A stretch of 28,729 nucleotides of DNA from DASPLH01 sp035627675 (GCA_035627675.1 DASPLH010000067.1:1-28729); one strand, 5' to 3'. Counted from the stretch's first letter, positions 13,932 through 22,526 are shown. Translations and numbers: made by a program. The notes: generated by a model not told the origin, from the sequence alone.

Positions 13932-16121
13932 TCACTGGTTGGCCGTCGTCTCCTCGCGCTTGAAGGGCTCCTGGAGATACTTCCGGGCTTCCTCCAGCGC
14001 GCCCTGCGTGTTGTCGTTCGTCTGGATCGCCTGCCGGTACTCGTTCAGTGCGCGCTCGCGCTGTCCGGTGACGTCGAAGATCTTGCCGAGCTGAATGTGA
14101 CTCCAGACCTCGGTCCACTTCGGCTCGCCATCGCCGTTGAGCGACTCGCGGTAGGCGTTCGCCGCCGCCTGGTAGTTCCGCTGCAGGTAGAAGACCTCGG
14201 CGATGCGGTAGTGGGCCAGCGAGCTGTTCTTGTTGGCATCCAGCGACTTCTGGAACTCACGCAGCGACTCCGCGAGGTTGCCCTGCGCCACCAGTTGTTG
14301 GCCGCGCAGGATAGCCGTACGCACTTTCAGTTCCGGCGAGTTCTTCAGCACCCAGTTGTTGGGGTCCACGGTGATGCGGCGCGGTTTGCCAAAGGTCTCG
14401 ATTGTGTAGGGCGAATTCGTGCCGACGACATCGATGCGCTTCGTTTCGGTTTGTCCGTCCGTGTCAATGCGAAGTTCGACCGGCATGCGGAACAGGTCGA
14501 GGTCCTGGGCGACTTCTCCGACCACGCGGAAGCCCTTGTTCGTGCGCAGGATCGTGTACTTGTTCTGGAACTCAGGCGCGCCCGTGGACTCGAGCCACTG
14601 CGAGAAGAACCACGTCATCTGGTCGCCCTGCGCCTGTTCGGACACCCTGCGCAGATCGGCCATGCTCACGGGTTTGCCGGCGTATTGGGTGAAGAGCGTC
14701 CGCATCGTCTGGTCGTATTTTTGTTCGCCCAGAGCCCAGCGCAGCATGTGGAACACCATGCCGCCCTTGTCGGTGGCCATGGATTGAAAGACCGGGTCGA
14801 ACGGGTCCATCGTCCCAATCTGCGAAAGCGGCACGCTCTCGTAGGCGAGCGCGCCCACCGACATGTCTTTCACCGCTTCTTCCAGCGCGGCGCGTCCGGC
14901 AGCCTGCTCGACGTAGCGCGCTTCGCTGTAGCGTGCGCCACCTTCGGTGATCCAGAAATCGTTGCGCGAGGCGGGGCTGACGGAGACACCCCACCATTGC
15001 CGCGAAACGCCGTTCGCCAGCAGGCGGTAGTTGAGCTTGCTGCCGATGGCGCGGCCCGACAGGGCAACCAGTTCCGGAGCCCAGGCGGACGGAACCGTGT
15101 CGTCCGGCAACTCAACGATATTCAGCGTGTTCGACATCGGCACGCCGTAGAGCGTGGTGAAGTACGCAAGCTCCTTCGAGGCCGTCTCGCCGTATTCGCG
15201 CGCGAGATTCTTCCTGGAGGCGGTGAAATAGACGTTGACGGTCGAGCCGCCCTCGCTCACGGGCGTGTGCTCGAACCGGCCAATGATGATCGTTCCCGGA
15301 AAGCTGGCGCGCTGCCAGTTGAAGGTGAACGTGCGGGAGTTGGGCAGCTTCGCCGGGCCGGCAGGCGCCTGCGGAGCGGCAGCTTTCGCGGGCGCAGTCT
15401 TTGCCGGAGCCTTGGCCCGCGGCCGGTTGCGCTGTGCGGGCTTGGAGGCCTGAAATCCCATGGCGAACGAAGGCAGCTCACCGGAGACCGCAATCCCGGA
15501 CTCCCCGTCCGGGGTTGTGCCGTTCGCACCCGTTGTTGTGGGCGCGACGGGCGCGGCGGCCGGGGCGCTTCCGCTGCCGATCACCGTGTAGCCCTGGGGG
15601 ACGTTGATGTTGATCGTCGCCGTGAAGCGGTCGGTGCCGAAGCCGGCCACCGGGAACCAGCGTCCCGCGTACAGCAGGTAGGTGATCGGGTCTGCGATAC
15701 TGGCCAGCTTGAGGCCCTGCACCGGACTGTCGTCGGCCGAGGTCAGCGAGCCTTCGTAGTCGAAGATGAGCGCCGAAGCCTGTCCTTTCGTCATTCCATC
15801 GGGAAGCGCTACGCGCACCGTGTTGTCCTGCGTCACGCGCTCAACCGCGAGCGTCTTGCCGCTGGCGTCGGACACGCGCGTGGGGCGAAGCGCGTTGTGA
15901 AGCTCGAAGGTGGCCGTGCTGAGGTCTTCCAGGGCCGTGAACGTGACCTTCGCCCGGGCGGCTAGCTTGTGTGCCTGCGGATTGACGGTGGCGTCAATCG
16001 TGTAGTCGGTCACTTCGACGCGCGGTCTTTCGGCCGCGCCAACATGCAGCGCAAGCGTCAACGCTGCTGTTACGGCAACCGTGATCAGTACAGCACGCCA
16101 CAGGGGTCGTCGTGCTCTCAT
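13932..16121 (-). CDS. Secreted M1-aminopeptidase-like protein without the zinc motif, with C-terminal TPRs
   Basis: From ATG 16121 the product has 729 residues. RARRPLWRAVLITVAVTAAL followed by GAAE is a clear signal peptide. Residues about 30-500 follow the M1 peptidase layout: a beta-rich N-domain, a QWWG segment and WITEGGARYSEARY. The HEXXH position, however, reads NGVSR (370-374), so both zinc His and the catalytic Glu are missing, while the third ligand E393 is kept at the exact 18-residue spacing. The GAMEN exopeptidase motif is also not recognisable. An Ala/Pro/Lys-rich insert lies at about 225-260. Three TPR-like repeats occupy about 590-710. It is most likely a non-catalytic periplasmic scaffold or binding protein. 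ATG 16178 would add 19 residues ahead of the signal peptide; I chose 16121, which has GGAG upstream. Confidence 0.85.
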   Translation of the reverse strand: MRARRPLWRAVLITVAVTAALTLALHVGAAERPRVEVTDYTIDATVNPQAHKLAARAKVTFTALEDLSTATFELHNALRPTRVSDASGKTLAVERVTQDNTVRVALPDGMTKGQASALIFDYEGSLTSADDSPVQGLKLASIADPITYLLYAGRWFPVAGFGTDRFTATININVPQGYTVIGSGSAPAAAPVAPTTTGANGTTPDGESGIAVSGELPSFAMGFQASKPAQRNRPRAKAPAKTAPAKAAAPQAPAGPAKLPNSRTFTFNWQRASFPGTIIIGRFEHTPVSEGGSTVNVYFTASRKNLAREYGETASKELAYFTTLYGVPMSNTLNIVELPDDTVPSAWAPELVALSGRAIGSKLNYRLLANGVSRQWWGVSVSPASRNDFWITEGGARYSEARYVEQAAGRAALEEAVKDMSVGALAYESVPLSQIGTMDPFDPVFQSMATDKGGMVFHMLRWALGEQKYDQTMRTLFTQYAGKPVSMADLRRVSEQAQGDQMTWFFSQWLESTGAPEFQNKYTILRTNKGFRVVGEVAQDLDLFRMPVELRIDTDGQTETKRIDVVGTNSPYTIETFGKPRRITVDPNNWVLKNSPELKVRTAILRGQQLVAQGNLAESLREFQKSLDANKNSSLAHYRIAEVFYLQRNYQAAANAYRESLNGDGEPKWTEVWSHIQLGKIFDVTGQRERALNEYRQAIQTNDNTQGALEEARKYLQEPFKREETTANQ

Positions 16122-16311
16122 CGAGAAGGTGCTCCTGCTGAGTTGCACAAATAGTAGTTGATGTGAACTTACCGGCAAAAGATGCGCAACTCTGAATCTG
16201 TGCCTGAGAGGTCAACCGAGCCGGTGAACCGTGCCGGCTTCACCGCTTCCTGCACTCGCGCTCTGCCGGGATACGTGAGATAACCCCCAAATCACGCGGG
16301 AGTTCCGGCGG

Positions 16312-17502
16312 TTATCCCGAGCTGTGAACGGCAACACTCGCCGCCGTTTCGAAGACCGCACTCGCCGCGTTCTCTGCTGCCGCGCCCGCGGCTCCGCCCC
16401 GCAGCTTCGCTCGAACCTCCGCAAGGTCGGCGATCATCTGTTCCCGCCGGGTTCCATCGGCGATCAACTGCCGAAGCTCCGAGGCGACTCGCTCGGCGGT
16501 GAACTCGTGCTGGATGAACTCCGGAACGATTTCTCTCCCGGCGATTAGATTCACCATCCCGTAGAAGGGTACGTTCACCAGCCGCTTCCCGAGCGCGTAG
16601 GTCATCGCAGAAACCCGGTAGATCATGACGAAGGGCGTGCCGATCACGGCAGCCTCGACCGTGGCGGTGCCGCTGGCCACGATCCCGGCGCGTGAGGACG
16701 CCAGGGCGTCACGCGCATCCGAAACCAGGGTGACGGAAGGCCCATCCGGCTGCTGCGCCAGCCGTATCTGCTCGCGGACCCACTCGGCGTCGAGAGTTGA
16801 GGCCACCGGCAGGATGAACTCGTATCGCGTGCCGAGCTTGCTTGCTGCTCCGAGCACTCCGGGCAGATTCAGCCGGAGTTCCTTGCGACGGCTGCCGGGC
16901 AGCAGCGCAATCCAGGGCTTCACCGCATCGAGGCCGTAGCCGAGAGCCAGTTCGTCCCGGGAACAGCGGTGCTGCATCTCCGCCAGGGGATGCCCGACGA
17001 ACTCGGCGGCAACGCCGTGCGAGGCATAGAACTGCTGCTCGAACGGGAAGATGACCAGCATCTTGGAAACGTATCGCTGCACGAGCTTCAGCCGTCCCTT
17101 GCGCCACGCCCAGAGTTGCGGGCTCACGTAGTACACGACGGGAATGCCCCGGCGATGCAGCTCCTTAGCAAGACGGAAATTCCAATCGGGGAAGTCGATC
17201 AGCACAGCGACATCGGGCCTGCGGCGATCCACCTCGGAGAGCAGGCTATGGAACTCGCGATAGATTTTCGGAAGGTTGCTGATGACCTCCGTCAGGCCGA
17301 CTACGGCGACGTCGCGAGCGTCCACCACGGTGTCGCAACCGGCCTCTCGCATCCGCTGCCCGCCCAATCCGAAGCATTCGACATCCGCGATGCCTCTCTC
17401 GGGAGACTTGCGGCGCATGGCTTCCAGAAGTGCGGCACCGTACATCTCGCCGGAGGCCTCCCCGGCGGAGATCAGAACGCGCAATGGGCGATGGTTGGGC
17501 AC
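16312..17502 (-). CDS. lpxB: Lipid-A-disaccharide synthase
   Basis: LpxB condenses UDP-2,3-diacylglucosamine with lipid X to form the lipid A disaccharide. The product has about 396 residues, the usual length. Family motifs are VLISAGEASGEMYGAAL at the start, FGLGGQRMREAG, DFPDWNFRLAKELHRRGIPVVYYVSPQLWAWR, FPFEQQFY, FVGHPL, LLPGSRRKEL and SGTATVEAAVIGTPFVMIYR. The frame is open 150 bp further upstream, but that part only translates the heptamer array C as low-complexity Phe/Thr/Leu/Ser. I therefore start at GTG 17502; no Shine-Dalgarno is visible and TTG 17484 is possible. It shows that the organism makes a lipid A outer membrane. Confidence 0.95.
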   Translation of the reverse strand: MPNHRPLRVLISAGEASGEMYGAALLEAMRRKSPERGIADVECFGLGGQRMREAGCDTVVDARDVAVVGLTEVISNLPKIYREFHSLLSEVDRRRPDVAVLIDFPDWNFRLAKELHRRGIPVVYYVSPQLWAWRKGRLKLVQRYVSKMLVIFPFEQQFYASHGVAAEFVGHPLAEMQHRCSRDELALGYGLDAVKPWIALLPGSRRKELRLNLPGVLGAASKLGTRYEFILPVASTLDAEWVREQIRLAQQPDGPSVTLVSDARDALASSRAGIVASGTATVEAAVIGTPFVMIYRVSAMTYALGKRLVNVPFYGMVNLIAGREIVPEFIQHEFTAERVASELRQLIADGTRREQMIADLAEVRAKLRGGAAGAAAENAASAVFETAASVAVHSSG

Positions 17503-17506
17503 CAGG

Positions 17507-17694
17507 AGAAAGTAGAAAGTAAAAAGTGGAAAGTGAGAAGGAGAAAGTGTGAAGTGAGAAGTACGAAGTGAGAAGTGAGAAGTACGAAGTGTGAAGTACG
17601 AAGTGACGAGGTGAGCAAGAAGTCTGCCACGGCTCCTCACTTCACCCTGCACCTCTCACCCTTCGCACTTCACCCTTCACCCTTCGCACTTGCT
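17507..17694. repeat. Inverted heptamer array C, between lpxB and the ABC exporter
   Basis: The left arm 17507-17611 is 15 consecutive heptamers with no slip in register, for example AGAAAGT, GTGAAGT, GAGAAGT and ACGAAGT. After a 20-bp spacer, the right arm 17632-17694 is nine heptamers of the opposite type, such as ACTTCAC, CCTTCAC, CCTTCGC and CTCTCAC. One strand is purine-rich on the left and pyrimidine-rich on the right. It starts 5 bp from the lpxB start codon, and its last heptamer overlaps the stop codon of the ABC exporter gene. Confidence 0.95.
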
Positions 17695-19612
17695 AGTCGG
17701 CGTGCAGTTCGCTGGCGGCCGTTGGGGCTGGTGCGCCGATTTCCTGGTCCTTGTACTGCAGCTGGTAGAGCTTGTAGTAGATGCCTCGCTGGGCGAGCAG
17801 TTGCTGGTGCGAACCCATCTCGCGCACCTTGCCCTTGTGCATGACCAGGATCTTGTCGGCCCGCTGGATGGTCGAGAGCCTGTGGGCGATGATGACCGAC
17901 GTGCGGCCCTCGACCATGCGCGTCAGGGCCTCGCGAACGCGGAACTCGGTCTCGGTGTCGACGCTCGAGGTGGCTTCGTCGAGGATCAGGATCTTGGGGT
18001 CGTGCGCCAGCGCGCGCGCGAATGAGATCAGCTGCTTCTGTCCGGTGGAAAGCGTGCTGCCGCGCTCGACGACCTTCTCGCGGAAGCCGTCCGGCAGCGA
18101 CCGGATGAAGTCGGCAACGTTGACCTCTTCGGCCGCGCGCTCAATCACCCGGTCGTCGATATCGCTGCCGAGCCGTATGTTGTCGGCGATGGTGCCGGAG
18201 AACAGGAACGGGTCCTGGAGCACGACTCCGAAGCGGCGGCGCAACTCCTGCAAGTCCATCTCCCGGATGTCGACGCCATCGATCTTCACCGCGCCGCGCT
18301 GCACGTCGTAGAACCGGAGCAGCAGCGAGATGATGGTCGTCTTGCCCGCGCCGGTGTGTCCGACGATGGCTAGCGTCTCGCCGGGTTCGACCACAAAGGA
18401 GACGTCGCGCAGAATCCAGTCCCACTCGTCCGCGTGCGCCGCGCGATCGGCTTCTTCTCCCTTCGCGGCCGCCGCGTTATCCGGCGGCGGAACCTTGCGA
18501 TAGGCAAACCAGACGTTCTCAAACTCCAGCCTTCCGGGACCTTCGGGACGCCTGGGGTTTGCCGGCGAGACCACGTCGGGCTGGGTGTCGAGCAGTTTGA
18601 AGACGCGCTCGGCCGAGGCCATCGCGGACTGGAGGATGTTGTACTTTTCGCTGAGGTCCTGGATCGGACGGAAGAAGCGCTGCGCGTACTGTATGAAGGC
18701 CACCAGCACGCCGATAGTCACGACGCCTTCCAGGACCTTGTGACCGCCATACCAGAGCACTCCGGCGATGGCGATGGCCGAGAGAGTCTCGACGACCGGA
18801 TAGTAGAGCGCGTAGGCCATGATGGCGTCCTTGAACGCCGACATGTGGCTCGCGTTGACCTCTTCGAACTTCTCGTAAGCGCGGCGCTCCCGGTTGAAGA
18901 GCTGGAGCGGAATGATGCCCGTGACGTGTTCCTGGAGGTAGGCGTTGATGCGAGCGATGGCCGTACGAATGCGCCGGTAACTGTCCCGCACCGCCTTGCG
19001 GAAGATCATCGTCGCGATCCAGATGATGGGAAGCACGGCGAAGGCAATCAGCGCCAGCTTGGGGCTCATCGAGAGCATGATGATGATGATTCCGGCCAGC
19101 ACGAAAATGTCTTCGACGATGGACACCACGCCCGAGGTAAACATTTCGTTCAGCGCATCGACGTCTGTGGTGACGCGCGTGACCAGGCGTCCGACGGGGT
19201 TCTTATCGAAGAAGGCGACGCTCATGCGCTGCGTGTGGCGGTACAGCTGGCTGCGAAGGTCGAACATGACCTTCTGCCCCGTCCACTGCATGAGGTAAGT
19301 CTGTGTGAATTCCAGCAGGAAGCCGCCGAGCAGCAGCGCAAGGTACATGCCGCCGATCTGGGCGATGCCGACCATGGGGTCGGAGCTGAGAATCGGGTCA
19401 AGGTAGGAATGCCCGGGGCCGGCGCTCTGCGAGAGATAGCGGTCCACCGCCGTCTTGGTCAGGTAGGGACCAACCACGTCCGCCGCCGCCTTGAGGACGA
19501 TCGCGGCAAGGGCTACAACGACCTGCCAGCGGTACGGACGCAGGTACCCGAGCAGCCGCTTCATCAGCCGGCTGTCGTACGCTTTTCCTAGAACTTCTTC
19601 TTCAGCAGCCAT
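17693..19612 (-). CDS. ABC exporter, fused membrane and ATPase domains (MsbA/MdlB-like)
   Basis: The half-transporter has 639 residues. A membrane domain (about 20-325) with roughly six helices is followed by one ATPase domain: Walker A GHTGAGKTT (418-426), Q-loop Q466, signature LSTGQ (521-525) in place of LSGGQ, Walker B ILILDE (541-546) with catalytic Glu kept, and switch H577. An insert of about 25 residues (374-398, Ala/Asp/Glu-rich) sits just before the nucleotide-binding core strand. The LSTGQKQLISFARAL form is typical of YheH/MdlB-type multidrug exporters. Downstream position of lpxB on the same strand allows a lipid A flippase role, but a drug or lipid exporter is equally possible. 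The last codons overlap heptamer array C. Confidence 0.93.
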   Translation of the reverse strand: MAAEEEVLGKAYDSRLMKRLLGYLRPYRWQVVVALAAIVLKAAADVVGPYLTKTAVDRYLSQSAGPGHSYLDPILSSDPMVGIAQIGGMYLALLLGGFLLEFTQTYLMQWTGQKVMFDLRSQLYRHTQRMSVAFFDKNPVGRLVTRVTTDVDALNEMFTSGVVSIVEDIFVLAGIIIIMLSMSPKLALIAFAVLPIIWIATMIFRKAVRDSYRRIRTAIARINAYLQEHVTGIIPLQLFNRERRAYEKFEEVNASHMSAFKDAIMAYALYYPVVETLSAIAIAGVLWYGGHKVLEGVVTIGVLVAFIQYAQRFFRPIQDLSEKYNILQSAMASAERVFKLLDTQPDVVSPANPRRPEGPGRLEFENVWFAYRKVPPPDNAAAAKGEEADRAAHADEWDWILRDVSFVVEPGETLAIVGHTGAGKTTIISLLLRFYDVQRGAVKIDGVDIREMDLQELRRRFGVVLQDPFLFSGTIADNIRLGSDIDDRVIERAAEEVNVADFIRSLPDGFREKVVERGSTLSTGQKQLISFARALAHDPKILILDEATSSVDTETEFRVREALTRMVEGRTSVIIAHRLSTIQRADKILVMHKGKVREMGSHQQLLAQRGIYYKLYQLQYKDQEIGAPAPTAASELHAD

Positions 19613-19677
19613 CCAGAGCTATTTTAGATGGTTGAGGTCTGCCGCAGGACTCAGGTTGATCCGAAGATAGATCTATC

Positions 19678-19816
19678 GATCCACCTTGCCATCGTTCCAT
19701 CCGAGAATCTTGCCACCGATTCACCGTGCCACCGTGCCAACAATGCGATCTACCGATGGCACGATCGCCCGATGAACCAATCCCGATGAACCGGTGACAC
19801 GGTGAGCAGGTGAACA
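19678..19816. repeat. Inverted octamer array D, between the ABC exporter and the ketosynthase
   Basis: The left arm 19678-19741 is eight octamers in perfect register, such as GATCCACC, TTGCCATC, GTTCCATC, TTGCCACC, GATTCACC and GTGCCACC. The right arm about 19754-19816 carries inverted units such as CGATGGCA, CGATGAAC, CGGTGACA and AGGTGAAC, with one 6-bp unit breaking register. The spacer between the two genes is 210 bp, and the array fills most of it. Confidence 0.88.
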
Positions 19817-19822
19817 GATTCG

Positions 19823-21073
19823 TCAGATCTTTCGCAGCACCAGCGCGGAGTTTTTTGACCCAAACGCGATGCAGTTACAGAGCGCGTGTTCGATCTCGAC
19901 CTTGCGCCCGGCGTCGGGCACGTAGTCGAGGTCGCAATCCGGGTCCGGCGCTTCGAGATTGATCGTCGGCGGAACCTGCGAGTGCTGTATGGCGACCAGC
20001 GTAGCGGCGACTCCGGCGGCCCCGCAGGCGCCCTGCGGATGTCCGATCTGCGACTTGAGGGCCGACATGGGAACCCGCCGGGCGCGCTCCTCGCCCAGCG
20101 CGAGTTTCAGTGCGCGAGTCTCGATACGGTCGTTGAGCTGCGTGGAGGTGCCGTGCAGGTTGGCGTAGTCGATGTCCGCGGCGCTGACGCCCGCATCCGC
20201 CATGGCCATCTGCATCGCTCGCGCGGGCTCCTCGCCGCACTCCTGGAGGCGTACGCGATGGAAGGCCTCGCAGGTCGAGCCGTACCCGGCGACTTCGGCC
20301 AGGATGCGCGCCCCACGCGCCCTGGCGTGTTCGAGTTCTTCGAGCACGAACATCCACGCTCCCTCGGAGACGACGAAGCCGTCGCGGTCGGCCGAGAATG
20401 GGCGCGAAGCCCGCTCGGGACGATCGTTCCACGAGGTCGTCATGATCTTCATAAGCGTGAAGCCCTTCACGATTCCATACGCGAGCGGCGTGTCGACTCC
20501 TCCGCAAACCAGCGCCGGGATGGAACCGCCGCGGATCTCCTTCGCGGCGTATCCGATCGCGTCGGTGCTCGACGTGCAGCCGCTGGTGACGACGTGGCTG
20601 AATCCCCGGAAGCCGAAGCGCATGCTGACCTCGCTCGACATCGTGCCCATGGTGCCGCTGGGGATGGAGAAGAGGCTGACCTGCTTGACCTTGCCTTCGA
20701 GCCAGAGCCTGTACTGCTCTTCGCTGAAGTCCTGCGCTCCGCCGCCGGTGCCAAGCACCACGCCGATCTCCCGCTGATCGGAGAGCGAGAGTTTTGCGGG
20801 TTCCACACCCGCATGGGCCAGGGCCTCGGCGGCCGCCGCGATTGCAAATGGCACGCAACGCGAGATGTGCTTGCGCTCTTTGGCGTCCACCCAGGCGAGT
20901 TCGTCGAAGTCCGCAACCTCACCGGCGATCTGGACGGGCAGGTCGCTCGGGTCAAACCGGGTAATGCGGCGCACGCCGCTTTTGCCGGCGAGAATGGCAC
21001 GGCAGAACGCCTCGTTCCCGACGCCGTTGGGGCTGATGCAGCCCATTCCGGTGATCACCACCCGCTTTCCCAT
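19823..21073 (-). CDS. Beta-ketoacyl-ACP synthase II-like (FabF family)
   Basis: The 416-residue product is full length for a ketosynthase that condenses malonyl-ACP with an acyl chain. The Cys-His-His triad is intact: C166 in TSGCTSSTDAIG, H307 in NLHGTSTQLND, and H345 in KSQIGHPQGACGAAG, with K340 also kept. The usual C-terminal GFGGTNA loop reads AFGSKNSALVL, a departure from housekeeping FabF. No acpP, fabD or fabG lies nearby, so it may be a second, specialised paralogue rather than the main FabF. It is divergent from hemW, with array E between the two starts. Confidence 0.9.
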   Translation of the reverse strand: MGKRVVITGMGCISPNGVGNEAFCRAILAGKSGVRRITRFDPSDLPVQIAGEVADFDELAWVDAKERKHISRCVPFAIAAAAEALAHAGVEPAKLSLSDQREIGVVLGTGGGAQDFSEEQYRLWLEGKVKQVSLFSIPSGTMGTMSSEVSMRFGFRGFSHVVTSGCTSSTDAIGYAAKEIRGGSIPALVCGGVDTPLAYGIVKGFTLMKIMTTSWNDRPERASRPFSADRDGFVVSEGAWMFVLEELEHARARGARILAEVAGYGSTCEAFHRVRLQECGEEPARAMQMAMADAGVSAADIDYANLHGTSTQLNDRIETRALKLALGEERARRVPMSALKSQIGHPQGACGAAGVAATLVAIQHSQVPPTINLEAPDPDCDLDYVPDAGRKVEIEHALCNCIAFGSKNSALVLRKI

Positions 21074-21087
21074 AGAGCCACGTTACT

Positions 21088-21205
21088 TTGAAAGCCGGAA
21101 AAAGGGAAAACCCGGCACTCGCGATGGCCGAGGATTTCTCCCTATGGGAAATCCAACCCGTTCTTTGCTCTTCCGATTCGACTTTTACAGGTTTCCGCAT
21201 TTCAA
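21088..21205. repeat. Inverted octamer array E in the fabF-like/hemW divergent spacer
   Basis: The left arm begins at 21088 with TTGAAAGC, CGGAAAAA, GGGAAAAC. The right arm ends at 21205 and reads, on the minus strand, TTGAAATG, CGGAAACC, TGTAAAAG. By eye the two 24-bp arms agree at 17 positions and the differences fall mainly at the same two places in each octamer. It lies 14 bp from the ketosynthase start and 7 bp from the hemW start, so it occupies almost the entire promoter region of both genes. The unit resembles that of array A. Confidence 0.75.
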
Positions 21206-21212
21206 TACATGT

Positions 21213-22487
21213 ATGCCGCTGGGGGTGTACATCTCGGTCCCGTTCTGCCGGACCAAGTGCTCGTTCTGCAACTTTGCCTCGGGAGTGTTCTCGCGCGAAC
21301 ACTTCGACCGCTACGTAGCGCACCTCGAGCGCGAACTGGATGGGGCGGAGGAACTTGCGCGGAAGATGGGTGGTGACTTCGTTCGCCAGGCTGACTCGAT
21401 CTACCTCGGCGGAGGAACGCCCAGCGTCCTGGCCCCCGACCAGCTGGAACGCCTGTTCGCGGCGGTTCGGCGCAACTTCGATGTCGAGCCGGAGGCGGAG
21501 ATCACCGTCGAATGCGCGCCGGGGACGCTAACCCCTGAGTTGGTGCAGACGCTGTTGCGCTGTGGCGTGAACCGGGTTTCGCTAGGCGTTCAGTCGTTCG
21601 TCGATCAGGAATCGCGCTCGGTAGGACGGCTGCATACGCGCGAGGTCACGCTGGCCGACATCGGGCGCCTCCGGCAGGCGGGCATAACCCATCTCACCGT
21701 GGACCTCATCGCCGGATTGCCTTACCAGACGCGGGAGTCGTGGACCTGCTCGCTCGACCAGGTGATTGCCGCGGGCGTTCCGCATGTGAGCGTTTACATG
21801 CTCGAGGTGGATGAGGACTCGCGACTTGGCCGCGAACTCATGGCCGGCGGAACGCGATACCACGCCCACCATGTTCCCGACGACGACCTCACGGCAGATC
21901 TTTACGAGCAAGCCTGTTCGACCTTGAACGCCGCCGGCATCACGCAATACGAGATATCGAACTTCGCCCGCGGCGAGCTCACGGACGAGGGGTTCCCGGT
22001 GTTCGCATCGCGTCACAACCTGAAGTACTGGCTGCGGCAGCCCTATCTCGGCTTCGGCGTGGATGCGCACTCCATGCTGCGTGCGGGCCGGCCGGGATCT
22101 CCGCACGCCGCGGTGCGTTTCGCGACGAGCGACGATCTGGACCAAGTGCTGTCGGGTGCGCCTCGCACGGGAACCAAGGTCAATGGACGGATCGCAATCG
22201 AAGAGGCCTGGTTCCTGGGTTTGCGTCTCAATCGCGGCGTGGACCTCGTCGGCATGCACGAGGAGTACGGGATCGATTCGGTCGAACGCTTCCGTGGAGC
22301 GCTCGCGCAGATGGTCGGCGAGGGCCTGCTCGATCTGGAGGATGGCTTCGTCCGGCTGACGAACCGTGGACGCCTGCTCTCCAACGAGGTCTTCGCACGC
22401 TTCCTGACCGAGGAAGCGCCGCTCGACCCGATTCACATGGATGTTGAGCCGGGACTGACCACGGCGAAGTTGCCGATCCTTCGCTAG
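21213..22487 (+). CDS. hemW: Radical SAM haem chaperone HemW
   Basis: From ATG 21213 the protein has 424 residues, somewhat longer than usual. The radical SAM cluster motif CRTKCSFC gives C12, C16 and C19. SIYLGGGTPS, NRVSLGVQSF, DLIAGLPYQT and QYEISNFAR follow in family order. SRHNLKYW, the HNxxYW motif, separates HemW from the coproporphyrinogen oxidase HemN, and so does the single Cys after the cluster motif's third Cys. HemW inserts haem into respiratory proteins. The open frame continues 348 bp upstream, but that part lies over the ketosynthase gene and is not family-like. Confidence 0.93.
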   Translation: MPLGVYISVPFCRTKCSFCNFASGVFSREHFDRYVAHLERELDGAEELARKMGGDFVRQADSIYLGGGTPSVLAPDQLERLFAAVRRNFDVEPEAEITVECAPGTLTPELVQTLLRCGVNRVSLGVQSFVDQESRSVGRLHTREVTLADIGRLRQAGITHLTVDLIAGLPYQTRESWTCSLDQVIAAGVPHVSVYMLEVDEDSRLGRELMAGGTRYHAHHVPDDDLTADLYEQACSTLNAAGITQYEISNFARGELTDEGFPVFASRHNLKYWLRQPYLGFGVDAHSMLRAGRPGSPHAAVRFATSDDLDQVLSGAPRTGTKVNGRIAIEEAWFLGLRLNRGVDLVGMHEEYGIDSVERFRGALAQMVGEGLLDLEDGFVRLTNRGRLLSNEVFARFLTEEAPLDPIHMDVEPGLTTAKLPILR

Positions 22488-22526
22488 CTCGTATGAGACG
22501 CTAGCTGGTAAGAGTTCACGATTAGT

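Noticed and set aside
12757..14118. A 453-codon minus-strand open frame opposite the MidA-type gene
   Set aside because: It runs through a bidirectional terminator and both convergent gene ends, and its translation lacks family character; the plus-strand methyltransferase explains the open frame.
13728..15965. A 745-codon open frame on the plus strand opposite the M1-like gene
   Set aside because: The minus-strand protein has a signal peptide, M1-type motifs and TPRs. The plus-strand translation is rich in Arg, Ala, His and Val with no motif, as expected for an antisense shadow in high-GC DNA.
16279..16316. GGTTATC/GATAACC inverted repeat at the lpxB stop as terminator
   Set aside because: The loop is 24 nt, the stem only 7 bp and there is no T-run; it is too weak to call.
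17503..17652. N-terminal extension of LpxB by about 50 residues
   Set aside because: It is the translation of heptamer array C (repeated Ser/Thr/His/Phe/Leu) and precedes the conserved family start.
17507..17694. CRISPR array
   Set aside because: The units are 7 bp, directly adjacent, degenerate and without spacers, and there are no cas genes.
20865..21212. N-terminal extension of hemW by 116 codons
   Set aside because: The extension lies over the ketosynthase start and array E, and has no HemW character. The conserved protein begins a few residues before CRTKCSFC, at ATG 21213.
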